Positions 1 to 8,173 of a stretch of DNA of 57,463 nucleotides are shown piece after piece; within the stretch, counting starts at the first letter, position 1, and each line of letters starts with the position of its first letter. The notes under the pieces are model-generated. The model was not told where the DNA came from. It saw nothing but the letters and a program-made list of their open reading frames with translations, and ran no database searches. The stretch covers positions 1 to 57,463 of the forward strand of contig JBEKHI010000003.1 in assembly GCA_050012355.1 (NCBI GenBank). Direction: 5' to 3'. Source of the stretch: JBEKHI01 sp050012355 (GTDB taxonomy: Bacteria > Actinomycetota > Actinomycetes > Streptosporangiales > Streptosporangiaceae). The translations under genes were made by a program, and so were the position numbers.

Positions 1-1
1 T

Positions 2-1825
2 ACGCGCAGCCGCAAGGTAACTGGTGTGGACGATGAGGTCTTCGACTTGGACCAGCTCAGCGAGTCCGACCGGCGTGGCCTATCGGGCGAGGCGCTGCTG
101 ATCGCGACGATCAACCGGGCGCGCACCGGCCGGATGACCGATGTCGTCGCCACCATCCAGGCCGAGCAGGACCGGGTGATCAGGTCGGGGCTCCAGGGCG
201 TGCTGGTCGTACAGGGCGGCCCGGGGACCGGCAAGACGGTGGCCGCGCTGCATCGCGCCGCGTACCTGCTGTACACGCACCGGACCACCCTGGAGCGGCG
301 CGGTGTGCTGGTGATCGGGCCCAACGGTACGTTTTTGCGTTACATCAGCCAGGTGCTCCCGTCACTCGGCGAGACCGACGTGGTGTTGCGCACCATCGGT
401 GACATGTTCCCCGGGGTGCACGCGGTCGATACCGAGGACCCGGCGGCGGTCCTCAAGGGCTCCATCCAGATGGTGAAGGTGCTCCGCCAGGTGATCACCG
501 GGCGGCAGCACATCCCGTCCGGCGACCTGGCGATCACCGTCGATGGCGTGCGGATGACCGTTACGCGTGATGCTTGCCTCCGGGCCCGGGACAAGGCCCG
601 CGGGCTCCGCAAGCCGCACAACGTCGCGCGCAAGCTCTTCATCACCGAGATGCTCACCGCGCTCGCCCGCGCGGAGGCGCGCACCCTTGACCGGCCGCTC
701 GAGGGCGAGGACGTGCCGTTCGCTCGTGCCCGTTTGTGGGACGAGCAGCCGGTGCGTGACGCGCTCGACCCGCTGTGGCCGCTGCTGACCCCGCAACGGC
801 TGCTCGCCGGCTTCTACGCGGCGCCGACCGGCGTTTCTTCATCAGAACGGCGTTTGCTGAGTCGCCCGGATGCCCCCGATGCCTGGACGGTGGCGGACGT
901 GCCGCTGCTTGATGAGGCGGCCGAACTGCTCGGCGTCGATAATTCGGCGCAGCGGCGGGCGCGGCGCGCGGTGGAACGTGAGCGGCGCCTGGAGGAGAAG
1001 TACGCCCGCGAGGTGCTTGAGATCACCGGGATAGTCGACCTTGGCATGGTGGACGCCGCGACTCTCGCCGAATGGAACCGGGACAACGGCCCGGCGCTGA
1101 CCACCGCCGAGCGGGCGGCGGCCGACCGTTCGTGGACGTACGGGCACGTCATCATCGACGAGGCGCAGGAACTGTCCGCGATGGCCTGGCGGATGGTGCT
1201 GCGCCGCAACCCGTCGCGCTCGATGACGATCGTCGGCGATGTGGGGCAGACGGGCTCGCCGGCCGGCGCCGAGTCCTGGGAATCGATGCTGGGCGCGCGG
1301 TTCCGTGAGGAGCGGCTCACGGTCAACTACCGGACCCCGTCGGAGATCATGGCGGTGGCGGCGGACGTGCTGTCGTTTGCGGCCCCCGGTGAGGAGCCCC
1401 CCGAGTCCGTCCGCGCCGAGGGCGTGCCTCCCCGGGCCATTCCCGGGTCAGCCGATACCGTCGCGCGGGTGGTGCAGGCCGAACTGAAGGAGCTGGCGGC
1501 GGCCGAGGGTGGCACCCTCGCCGTTATCGCGCCGCCGGACCAGATCGCGGAACTCGCGGCCGCGGTCCCAGCGGCGGTGCCCGGTGACCAGCCAGCGGCG
1601 CTGGACGCGGAGGTCGCGCTGCTCACCGTGGCGCAGGCCAAGGGCCTGGAGTTCGACCGGGTGGTGCTGGCTGACCCGGCCGGAATCCTGACCAGGTCAC
1701 CCAACGGCGGTCGCGACCTCTACGTCGCGATCACCCGCGCCACGCACCGGCTCACCGTCGTGTACTCCGGCACCCTGCCGGATTGCCTGCGGCGGCTCGA
1801 GCCAGCGACGGTCGGTACTGCCTAG
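2..1825 (+). CDS. helR: HelR/HelD-type RNA polymerase-recycling helicase, 5' end outside window
   Basis: Superfamily 1 (UvrD/Rep-like) ATPase of the actinobacterial HelD/HelR group, which removes stalled RNA polymerase from DNA and in some species protects it from rifamycins. The frame is open to the window edge, so the first visible GTG (26) is probably internal and the N-terminal coiled-coil arm is missing. Counting from that GTG, the Walker A motif GGPGTGKT is at about residues 64-71, the Walker B VIIDEAQE at about 374-381, and a C-terminal GLEFDRVVL...YVAITRA block matches helicase motifs V-VI. The region between the Walker motifs contains the family-specific insertion. The gene ends on a TAG whose bases are shared with the stop codon of the convergent neighbour. 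Assignment to the HelD superfamily is firm; HelR rather than another HelD class is inference. Confidence 0.85.
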   Translation, partial: TRSRKVTGVDDEVFDLDQLSESDRRGLSGEALLIATINRARTGRMTDVVATIQAEQDRVIRSGLQGVLVVQGGPGTGKTVAALHRAAYLLYTHRTTLERRGVLVIGPNGTFLRYISQVLPSLGETDVVLRTIGDMFPGVHAVDTEDPAAVLKGSIQMVKVLRQVITGRQHIPSGDLAITVDGVRMTVTRDACLRARDKARGLRKPHNVARKLFITEMLTALARAEARTLDRPLEGEDVPFARARLWDEQPVRDALDPLWPLLTPQRLLAGFYAAPTGVSSSERRLLSRPDAPDAWTVADVPLLDEAAELLGVDNSAQRRARRAVERERRLEEKYAREVLEITGIVDLGMVDAATLAEWNRDNGPALTTAERAAADRSWTYGHVIIDEAQELSAMAWRMVLRRNPSRSMTIVGDVGQTGSPAGAESWESMLGARFREERLTVNYRTPSEIMAVAADVLSFAAPGEEPPESVRAEGVPPRAIPGSADTVARVVQAELKELAAAEGGTLAVIAPPDQIAELAAAVPAAVPGDQPAALDAEVALLTVAQAKGLEFDRVVLADPAGILTRSPNGGRDLYVAITRATHRLTVVYSGTLPDCLRRLEPATVGTA

Positions 1826-3072
1826 TTGGTGGCGTTGAGCGCGGTTCCCATGTTGTTGTAGGCGCCGGACAGCGCGATCAGCGACTTCTGCAGCTTCACC
1901 AGCCCGGAGTTATAGGTCGACGCGCTGGTTGTCGCGCCCTCGGCGTTGAAGTCGTTAGCGGTGGCGGTCGTGTCGGACACCAGCGTGTTCAGCGCCGTGG
2001 TCGCCTTCGAGCCGGACACCGGGACCGACTGAAGCTGAGTCGCGACCCCCGCCAGGTCGCCGCCGATCGACTTGTCGAGCGCCCCGAGGCAGGACAGCTG
2101 CTGGTTGCAGGACTCCACCTTGGATGTGTAGGAGTCCAGCGCGCTATTCACCGTGCCAAAGTCCGACTGGATCGTGGTCGCCGCTTGCTCGTTGACGACC
2201 TTGTTGATGCCGGAGGAAGCGACGGCGATCTCCGCCGCGACAACCCCGGCGAGCACGATCACGCCAAGGGCGATGTAGAAGACGACCAGCCTCTTCGCGC
2301 CGGTAGACAGCGTCAGAAGCCATGAATTCGGGGTTGCGAAGGGGCCAGGCTGCGCGGTGGCGGTTTCTCCGAAGGCGGGCTGCTCGGTTGCGGTGGGCCA
2401 CTCTGTTGTCGTGGGCTGGCCTATCGTGGCGGGCGGCTGGTCGCCGAACAGCCCGCCCGGGTAGGCGCTGGTCAGCATGTACTCGTAGCCGTACACCCGG
2501 ATGCTGTAGCGCAGCACCGCGGAAAGCGCCTCGTACAGGGTGTCCGGCATTCGTCCGGCGATCAGAACGATCAGCCAGGTGATGAACCCCATGATCGTGA
2601 AAGCGCCGTAGCTGAGGAAACCGAGGAGCAGCGTGACCGGGATCAGCAGGAAGCAACGGAACAGGACGGCTAGCCGGTTGAGCTTTCCTGGTCGTACCGC
2701 TACCCGCACCGGATAGTCGGAGTCGCCGAGCTCGAACGGCGGGTACTTGTCGGTGAGCAGCATGATGTAGGCGGCCACTCTGGTCTGCCAGCGCAGCACT
2801 CCGGTGAGGAAGTCGGCGGCGAAATCGGGCAGCTGTCCGGTGAACAGAGCGCCGAACCAGCCGATGCCGAGCAGCACACCAGCCGCGATGTTCAGCGCAT
2901 AGAGCACGACTAGGTGCGGTATCGCCAGGATGATGCGAAACAGCACGGTCACCCGACGCTGCTTGGCGGATGGCGCGATCGCGAGCAGGACCGGCGCCAG
3001 CGGCTCAGGTTCTGGCGGCGAGTAGCCGGTCCCCGCGGCCGCGCCCCATTGCTCGTTCGAGTAGTCAGTCAT
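1822..3072 (-). CDS. DUF4389 integral membrane protein
   Basis: A 416-residue membrane protein with two tandem DUF4389 units. Each carries a hydrophobic block followed by a W-x-x-R...Y-x-x-x-L-T-D/S-x-YPP/G motif (TDKYPPFEL in the first copy, TSAYPGGLF in the second). A further hydrophobic segment near the middle is followed by a soluble, Ser/Thr/Ala-rich C-terminal domain predicted to be exported. The start is set at MTDYSNEQW because a purine-rich GGGACGGGGACAG lies just upstream; the longer upstream frame looks like leader sequence. Transcribed away from hflX, from which it is separated by a promoter-sized gap of about 210 bp. Function is unknown; the family is common in actinobacteria. 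Confidence 0.8.
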   Translation of the reverse strand: MTDYSNEQWGAAAGTGYSPPEPEPLAPVLLAIAPSAKQRRVTVLFRIILAIPHLVVLYALNIAAGVLLGIGWFGALFTGQLPDFAADFLTGVLRWQTRVAAYIMLLTDKYPPFELGDSDYPVRVAVRPGKLNRLAVLFRCFLLIPVTLLLGFLSYGAFTIMGFITWLIVLIAGRMPDTLYEALSAVLRYSIRVYGYEYMLTSAYPGGLFGDQPPATIGQPTTTEWPTATEQPAFGETATAQPGPFATPNSWLLTLSTGAKRLVVFYIALGVIVLAGVVAAEIAVASSGINKVVNEQAATTIQSDFGTVNSALDSYTSKVESCNQQLSCLGALDKSIGGDLAGVATQLQSVPVSGSKATTALNTLVSDTTATANDFNAEGATTSASTYNSGLVKLQKSLIALSGAYNNMGTALNATN

Positions 3073-3284
3073 CTGTCCCCGTCCCGTGTGTCGCGTTCGT
3101 CTCAGGGTGAGTGTTCCAGCCAAACTGGTAAGCATTGCAGAGACGATGCTGAAGCGTGACAAAAGAGACACTGCGGTGTGGCCAGCGAATGCTGGGCACA
3201 GATGGCGGTCACCGGTTGTTAATAGAGATGCGGGGTAGTCACGACAGTGGCACTATCAGGGAACCCGATAATTCTTGGAGGACA

Positions 3285-4688
3285 ATGACTGTCACCGGAG
3301 AGCTAGACCTCGAGGACCGGCACGCGCTGCGCCGGGTCGCGGGGCTCTCCACTGAGCTGACCGACGTATCCGAGGTCGAGTACCGGGCGCTGCGCCTGGA
3401 ACGCGTCGTGCTTATCGGCGTGTGGACCGAGGGTACCCAGGCGCAGGCCGAGAACTCGCTGCACGAGCTGAGCAGGCTCGCCGAAACGGCGGGTTCAGAG
3501 GTACTCGACGGACTTATCCAGCGGCGAGGCAAGGTCGATGCCGCTACCTACGTCGGTTCCGGCAAGGCCAACGAGCTGGCGGGGATCGTGTCGGCGATGG
3601 GCGCCGACACCGTGATCTGCGACGGCGAGCTCAGCCCTAGCCAGCTACGCAGGCTGGAAGGCGTGGTCAAGGTAAAGGTCATTGACCGGACCGCGCTGAT
3701 CCTCGACATCTTCGCCCAGCACGCGCGCAGCCGCGAGGGCAAGGCCCAGGTGGAGCTGGCGCAGCTGCAATACATGCTGCCTCGACTGCGAGGCTGGGGC
3801 GAGTCGTTGTCCCGGCAGGCTGGCGGCCGGGTCGCGGGCGGCGGCGGCATCGGTACTCGTGGTCCTGGCGAGACCAAGATCGAGACCGACCGGCGCCGGA
3901 TCCATACCCGGATCAGCAAGCTCAGGCGTGATCTGTCCGCGATGTCGACCGGGCGCGAGGTGCAGCGCGGGCGCCGCAAGCGGAACGCTGTGCCTTCCGT
4001 CATCATCGCTGGCTACACCAACGCCGGTAAGTCTTCGTTGCTGAACGCGCTGACCGGGGCGGGCGTGCTGGTCCAGGACGCGCTGTTCGCGACGCTGGAT
4101 CCGACCGTCCGGCGCGGGCATACGCCTAGCGGCCGGGACTACACCCTGACGGATACCGTCGGATTCGTCCGGCATCTGCCGCACCAGCTAGTTGAGGCAT
4201 TTCGCTCAACTCTGGAGGAATCGGCGGAAGCGGATCTAATTGTGCATGTAGTCGACGGTTCTGATGCTGATCCGCAGGCACAGATCGCGGCTGTCCGGGA
4301 AGTTCTCAATGAGATCGGCGCTGCCGAGGTACCGGAACTCATTGTGATCAACAAGACGGACGCAGCCGATCCGCTGGCCCTGGAAGCTCTCCGGCTGCGT
4401 GAGCGCGGCTGCGTGCTGGTCTCCGCCCGTACCGGTGACGGAGTGGACAAGCTGCAGGCCGCGATCGAGGACGCGCTACCGGAGCGGGACCGGGCGGTTA
4501 GCGTGGTGGTTCCGTATTCTCGTGGCGACTTGGTCGCTCGCGCGCACGCCGAAGGAGAGGTGCTGCACTGCGAGCATCTGGCCGAAGGGACGATGCTGCA
4601 GGCGAGGGTACCTCCGGGCCTTGCCGCGGAGTTCGTGCCGTTCGCCGCTGCGTCGGCTACCGGTGACGATTTCGCTCACGCAAAGTAA
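3285..4688 (+). CDS. hflX: GTPase HflX
   Basis: Ribosome-associated GTPase that splits 70S ribosomes, especially under heat or antibiotic stress. The 467-residue product has the N-terminal HflX domain, a Gly-rich linker (AGGRVAGGGGIGTRGPGE) and a G domain: G1 GYTNAGKSS at 243-251, G3 DTVGF at about 290-294 and G4 NKTD at 356-359. The start at 3285 is preceded by a good ribosome-binding site (TTGGAGGACA) and gives the family's usual length; a longer open frame upstream from 3156 is not needed. Monocistronic by spacing. It is followed by an imperfect stem-loop that may terminate it. Confidence 0.95.
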   Translation: MTVTGELDLEDRHALRRVAGLSTELTDVSEVEYRALRLERVVLIGVWTEGTQAQAENSLHELSRLAETAGSEVLDGLIQRRGKVDAATYVGSGKANELAGIVSAMGADTVICDGELSPSQLRRLEGVVKVKVIDRTALILDIFAQHARSREGKAQVELAQLQYMLPRLRGWGESLSRQAGGRVAGGGGIGTRGPGETKIETDRRRIHTRISKLRRDLSAMSTGREVQRGRRKRNAVPSVIIAGYTNAGKSSLLNALTGAGVLVQDALFATLDPTVRRGHTPSGRDYTLTDTVGFVRHLPHQLVEAFRSTLEESAEADLIVHVVDGSDADPQAQIAAVREVLNEIGAAEVPELIVINKTDAADPLALEALRLRERGCVLVSARTGDGVDKLQAAIEDALPERDRAVSVVVPYSRGDLVARAHAEGEVLHCEHLAEGTMLQARVPPGLAAEFVPFAAASATGDDFAHAK

Positions 4689-4691
4689 TTG

Positions 4692-4744
4692 CCCGAGGCT
4701 ATGCTGACGTTTGCAAATAACAATGCGTGAAAGCATGCCTCGGG
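4692..4744 (+). terminator. Inverted repeat after hflX, possible terminator
   Basis: CCCGAGGCtATGC at 4692-4704 pairs with GCATGCCTCGGG at 4733-4744 (12 pairs, one bulged T), with a 28-nt AT-rich loop. There is no T-run. It begins 4 bases after the hflX stop, so a terminator or RNA-stabilising role is likely. A third copy of the arm sequence, CCCGAGGC, occurs near 4839, still upstream of the next gene. Confidence 0.4.
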
Positions 4745-4959
4745 AAACCTGTGAATTCTCTGAAGGGGTTGTGCCGGGTAGTCTAGGTGCAATACCGTGA
4801 CTGAACCGATATGTAGGTCGCGGGTGCGTATAGCGCCGCTCCCGAGGCACGTCCGGTCAACACCGCAGAGTGCCGCGACGGAGTAACCCACCATGGCAGG
4901 TGACCGCAGATGATGGATGGAACCGCCACCCTTGGTTCCTGTTGTGCACGGGGTTGCCA

Positions 4960-6171
4960 GTGACTGCCCGGCTGCTGACCAATATTGGTCGCCTATGGAC
5001 CGGATCGGAAATCCTGAGCAACGCGGCGATCGTCACTAACGACGACCGGATCGCGTGGGTCGGGCCGATCGCGGAGCTGCCGCGCAGCCTGCCGGGCGTC
5101 GTGGACGACATCGTCGACGTCGACCTGGTGGAGAACCTTGGCGGCGGTCTTGTCACGCCCGGCCTGATCGACGCGCACACGCACCCTGTCTACGCCGGTA
5201 ACCGCTACGCGGAGCTGGCGATGCGGTCCAGCGGCCTGACGGACAACGAGATCAACGCGGCGGGCGGCGGAGTCATCTCGACCGTCACCGTGACCCGTGG
5301 GACCGACCCGTGGACGTTGTGCAACGGGGTGAAGGAGCGGCTGGTCGCCTGGCTGGCGTCCGGGACCACCACGATCGAGGCGAAGACCGGCTATCACCTG
5401 ACTCGTGACGGTGAACTCGCCGACGTCCGGATGCTGCGTTCGCTGGAAGACGAGCCGGGGATGCCCCGCGTGCACGTGACCTTCCTGGCGGCGCACACCG
5501 TGCCACCGGAGTACTTCGGCCGCCGCTCGGACTACATCGACGCGGTTGGCAACTGGGCCGCCGACGCGGCAGCGGTGGGCGCCGACAGCATCGACGTGTT
5601 CTGCGACGACACTGGATTCACCGCTGACGAGGCGCGCTGGATCCTGTCGGCGGGCCGGCGCTGCGGGCTCATTCCCAGGCTGCACGCCTGCGACGAGTCA
5701 CGCACCGGTGCGGTGCGCCTAGCGGCGGAGCTTGGCTGTGCCTCGGCGGACCTGCTGCACGGGGCCACCGACGAGGACGTGGCGGTACTCGCCCGCAGTG
5801 GCGTCGCCGCCGTCATCTGCCCTGGTACGGACCTGCAGCATGACGTGCGCCCGCCCGTTCGCACCATGCTTGACAAGGGTGTCGCGGTCGCGCTTGGTTC
5901 TGACCACACGCCGGGCGGCAACGGAATCACGTCGATGCCGGTGGTGATCTCGCTCGCCGTCTCGTACCTGGGGATGAGCGTTGCCGAGGCGCTGCGGGCC
6001 GCGACGATCGGCGGAGCGCATGCGCTGCGGGCGCAGGATCGTGGCGCGCTAGCGCGCGGCAGGCTCGCCGACATCGTGCTCTGGGACGCCGACCACGAAG
6101 GCGCGTTCGCGTGGTCCTACGGACTACGTCCTCGCCGGGTGTGGCGCGGCGGAGAACCTGTTCCATTCTGA
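4960..6171 (+). CDS. hutI: Imidazolonepropionase-like amidohydrolase (HutI family)
   Basis: Metal-dependent amidohydrolase closest to imidazolonepropionase, which hydrolyses 4-imidazolone-5-propionate to N-formimino-glutamate in histidine breakdown. From the GTG at 4960 (VTARLLTNIGRLWTG) it is 403 residues, the normal family length. Metal-binding HTH is at residues 73-75 in LIDAHTHPVYAG, and the barrel end carries GSDHTPGG. Two signatures depart from the classical family: the usual H-A-D/N-E/Q stretch reads HACDES, and the usual S-A-D-H reads SADLLHG. No hutU, hutH or hutG is nearby. It may be a true but divergent HutI or a related amidohydrolase with another substrate. The start is not supported by a strong ribosome-binding site; in-frame sequence extends 30 codons further upstream. 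Confidence 0.75.
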   Translation: MTARLLTNIGRLWTGSEILSNAAIVTNDDRIAWVGPIAELPRSLPGVVDDIVDVDLVENLGGGLVTPGLIDAHTHPVYAGNRYAELAMRSSGLTDNEINAAGGGVISTVTVTRGTDPWTLCNGVKERLVAWLASGTTTIEAKTGYHLTRDGELADVRMLRSLEDEPGMPRVHVTFLAAHTVPPEYFGRRSDYIDAVGNWAADAAAVGADSIDVFCDDTGFTADEARWILSAGRRCGLIPRLHACDESRTGAVRLAAELGCASADLLHGATDEDVAVLARSGVAAVICPGTDLQHDVRPPVRTMLDKGVAVALGSDHTPGGNGITSMPVVISLAVSYLGMSVAEALRAATIGGAHALRAQDRGALARGRLADIVLWDADHEGAFAWSYGLRPRRVWRGGEPVPF

Positions 6172-6217
6172 GCCGCCCGCTCCGTTCCGAACGCAAATTC
6201 TCGGGTAGTTGCAGGGC

Positions 6218-6427
6218 ATGTTGAAAATCAGGCGGTGGCGTAACAGCAGGCGGAAAGTTGTCTGGTCTGAACCCCAGCTTCCGGACTTTGTCAAGATCAA
6301 CCCCAACAGTCCGCCCGGGTCGGCCGAAGGACTGCAGCCTGGCGACCTCACGATGACGGCGGTCGCCCAGGAGTTCCTCAATGCGGAGGAGCCCGAGTCC
6401 CCGTTATCCACTACGGTGATGAGGTGA
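6218..6427 (+). CDS. Small hypothetical protein coupled to holA
   Basis: A 69-residue reading frame starting MLKIRRWRNSRRKVVW: basic at the N terminus, acidic and Pro-rich later (EEPESP). It resembles no family I recognise. In its favour, its TGA overlaps the GTG of holA in a GTGA tetramer, the layout used for translational coupling elsewhere in this window, and its third codon positions are roughly three-quarters G/C. Against it, the ribosome-binding site is weak and the frame is short enough to be chance. A TTG three codons upstream (6209) is an alternative start. Confidence 0.35.
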   Translation: MLKIRRWRNSRRKVVWSEPQLPDFVKINPNSPPGSAEGLQPGDLTMTAVAQEFLNAEEPESPLSTTVMR

Positions 6428-7380
6428 GCACCGCACCTGTCACCGTGATCGTCGGCGAGGAAGAATTTCTTGTCGACCGGGCGGTTCGTGAGCTGGCCGC
6501 GGCGGCGCGATCCGGCGTGGACCCAGCTCCCGACCTGCACGACTCTGAGGGTGCGGCACTCGTGCCTGGTGAGTTCACCACGCTGACATCCCCGTCGTTG
6601 TTTGGCGGCGGCAACATCGTGGTGATCCGGGCCGCGCAGAACGCGGTCAAGGATGTCGCCGCCGAGATCACCAGGTACGCCGCGTCCCCTGACCCCGAGG
6701 TGACGCTCGTCCTGACGCACCCGGGCGGGGCCAAGGGCAAGGCGCTGCTGGCGGACCTGACCAAGGCGGGCGCCCAGATCGTGCAGTGCCCGAAGCTGAC
6801 CAGGTTCTCTGAACGGGTGGAGTTCATCCGCGCCGAATTCCGCCGGGGTGGCAGGAAGGTCGACGAGGACGCGGTGCGGGCGCTGCATGACTCGGTGGGT
6901 TCTGACCTGCGTGAGCTGGCCGCGGCCTGCGGGCAGCTCATGAACGACACCGAGGGACGGATCAGCGGCGAGCTGGTGAGCCGTTATTACCGCGGTCGCG
7001 CCGAGGCGACCGGGTTCACCGTGGCGGACAAGGCGGTGGAGGGCCATCTGGCGGAGTCGCTGGAACAGCTCCGCTGGGCGCTGTCCACCGGAGTAGCGCC
7101 GGTGCTGATCTGCAGTGCGCTCGCCCAGGGCGTCCGGATGCTCGGCCGGGTAGGCGCCGCGCCGCGCGGAGCCTCAGCCGCCTCGCTGGCGGCGCAAGTC
7201 GGGGCGCCGCCGTGGAAGATCGACCGGGTACGGCAGCAGCTACGTGGCTGGCAGCCGGACGGCGTAGCGCAAGCCCTGCGGGCAGTCGCCGAGGCAGACG
7301 CCCAAGTCAAGGGAGAAAGCGTCAGCGCCAACTACGCCCTAGAACGCGCCATCCGCCGCATAGTAGCCGCCCGCGCCTGA
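6424..7380 (+). CDS. holA: DNA polymerase III subunit delta
   Basis: Delta subunit of the clamp loader, which opens the beta sliding clamp and loads it on primed DNA. The 318-residue protein shows the family's degenerate AAA+ N-terminal fold (VTVIVGEEEFLVDRAV; no Walker A, as expected for delta), a middle lid region with DLRELAAACGQL, and a helical C-terminal collar domain ending ALERAIRRIV. The GTG start overlaps the stop of a small upstream frame. It ends 28 bp before the first paired-palindrome repeat and converges on rpsT. The holA-rpsT-lepA neighbourhood is the normal actinobacterial arrangement, although the usual comEA/comEC genes before holA are absent here. Confidence 0.93.
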   Translation: MSTAPVTVIVGEEEFLVDRAVRELAAAARSGVDPAPDLHDSEGAALVPGEFTTLTSPSLFGGGNIVVIRAAQNAVKDVAAEITRYAASPDPEVTLVLTHPGGAKGKALLADLTKAGAQIVQCPKLTRFSERVEFIRAEFRRGGRKVDEDAVRALHDSVGSDLRELAAACGQLMNDTEGRISGELVSRYYRGRAEATGFTVADKAVEGHLAESLEQLRWALSTGVAPVLICSALAQGVRMLGRVGAAPRGASAASLAAQVGAPPWKIDRVRQQLRGWQPDGVAQALRAVAEADAQVKGESVSANYALERAIRRIVAARA

Positions 7381-7407
7381 CCCCGCCCGCTGCGGCATAA
7401 GCGCTGT

Positions 7408-7449
7408 CGATGGCCCATCGAGGGGGCTATACCGCCCGATGGCCCATCG
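7408..7449. repeat. Paired-palindrome element A (ATGGCCCAT x2)
   Basis: Two copies of the 13-bp odd palindrome CGATGGCCCATCG at 7408-7420 and 7437-7449, centres 29 bp apart. It lies between the convergent genes holA and rpsT. The halves can pair with themselves or with each other. See the findings for the family of eight. Confidence 0.85.
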
Positions 7450-7536
7450 CTGGGGTCGCGAGAGGCGTGCTGAACCTGGCGCAAGGGGTATTCCGGGCGC
7501 GGCGAACCTGTCCGGCTGGCTGGATCTGGGTACGAC

Positions 7537-7577
7537 AAAGTCCGTAGCGGTGGGCGGGACCCGTAGCTACGGACTTT
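7537..7577 (-). terminator. rpsT terminator hairpin
   Basis: Perfect 12-bp inverted repeat AAAGTCCGTAGC (7537-7548) / GCTACGGACTTT (7566-7577) with a 17-nt loop, 11 bases beyond the rpsT stop. Read on the minus strand the stem ends in a short T-run (GGACTTTG), fitting an intrinsic terminator. Confidence 0.7.
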
Positions 7578-7588
7578 CGCTTGAGTGG

Positions 7589-7858
7589 TCAGGCCTTCTC
7601 GAGCTCGGCGAGACGCTTGGCGATGGCGGACTTGCGGTTCGCCGCCTGGTTCTTGTGGATGATGCCCTTGCTGGCGGCCTTGTCGAGCTGGCGGGTCGCG
7701 TGCCGGAGGGCCACGGTCGCCTCTTCGACGTTGCCGCTGTCCACAGCCTCGCGGAACTTCCGCACGTTCGTGCGGAGGGCCGACTTGGCGGCCTTGTTGC
7801 GCTGGTGCGCCTTCTCGTTCTGCCGGTTGCGCTTGATCTGCGACTTGATGTTCGCCAC
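7589..7858 (-). CDS. rpsT: 30S ribosomal protein bS20
   Basis: Primary 16S rRNA-binding protein of the small subunit. It has 89 residues with the family signature: N-terminal ANIKSQIKRN, a central helix rich in Lys/Arg, and the C-terminal KGIIHKNQAANRKSAIAKRL. The GTG start is preceded on the minus strand by GAAGGATAG. Monocistronic, with its own hairpin downstream. The neighbouring position to holA and lepA is conserved in actinobacteria. Confidence 0.97.
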   Translation of the reverse strand: MANIKSQIKRNRQNEKAHQRNKAAKSALRTNVRKFREAVDSGNVEEATVALRHATRQLDKAASKGIIHKNQAANRKSAIAKRLAELEKA

Positions 7859-8173
7859 GCGTTACTATCCTTCACGTTGAGTCTGTAGGCGGCGCCACGT
7901 CCGGCGCGGCGGAAACCCGTAACCGCGCGGTCTCGCTGGGAAGGCGCGCTGACGAAGGATATCCGAGTCACCCCCCAGACCCCAAACGGAACGCAAGATC
8001 TCCCGGTAGTTCCTGCGGCTCGACCGCGCCTCAAACTGCCCCGGATCGTTCTCGGGATCTCTTCGGGGCGTCGGGGCCGACCGATCCTGGGCGGTGCGGC
8101 GCTGCCCCGCAAAGAGTACGGGCAGGGCCGCACCGCCCAGGATCGCCGAGGACGCAGGCAGCCGGGTGAGTGG
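7859..8173. other. Non-coding gap upstream of rpsT
   Basis: 315 bp between rpsT and the next minus-strand gene. It must hold the rpsT promoter and 5' leader, but I could not pick out a convincing -35/-10 pair. The only clear structure is the long hairpin at 8082-8145. No convincing reading frame. Confidence 0.6.
8082..8145 (-). terminator. Long hairpin, terminator of the 8174-9241 gene
   Basis: A 26-bp stem with one mismatch: arms at 8082-8107 and 8120-8145 (outer bases CGATCCTGGGCGGTGCGG and its complement) around a 12-nt loop CGCAAAGAGTAC. It begins 28 bp beyond the stop codon of the minus-strand gene at 8174. There is no U-tract, as is usual for GC-rich actinobacterial terminators. Confidence 0.65.

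Noticed and set aside
3156..3284. N-terminal extension of hflX
   Set aside because: The strong GGAGG site just before 3285 and the family length favour the shorter form; the extension overlaps the divergent promoter region.
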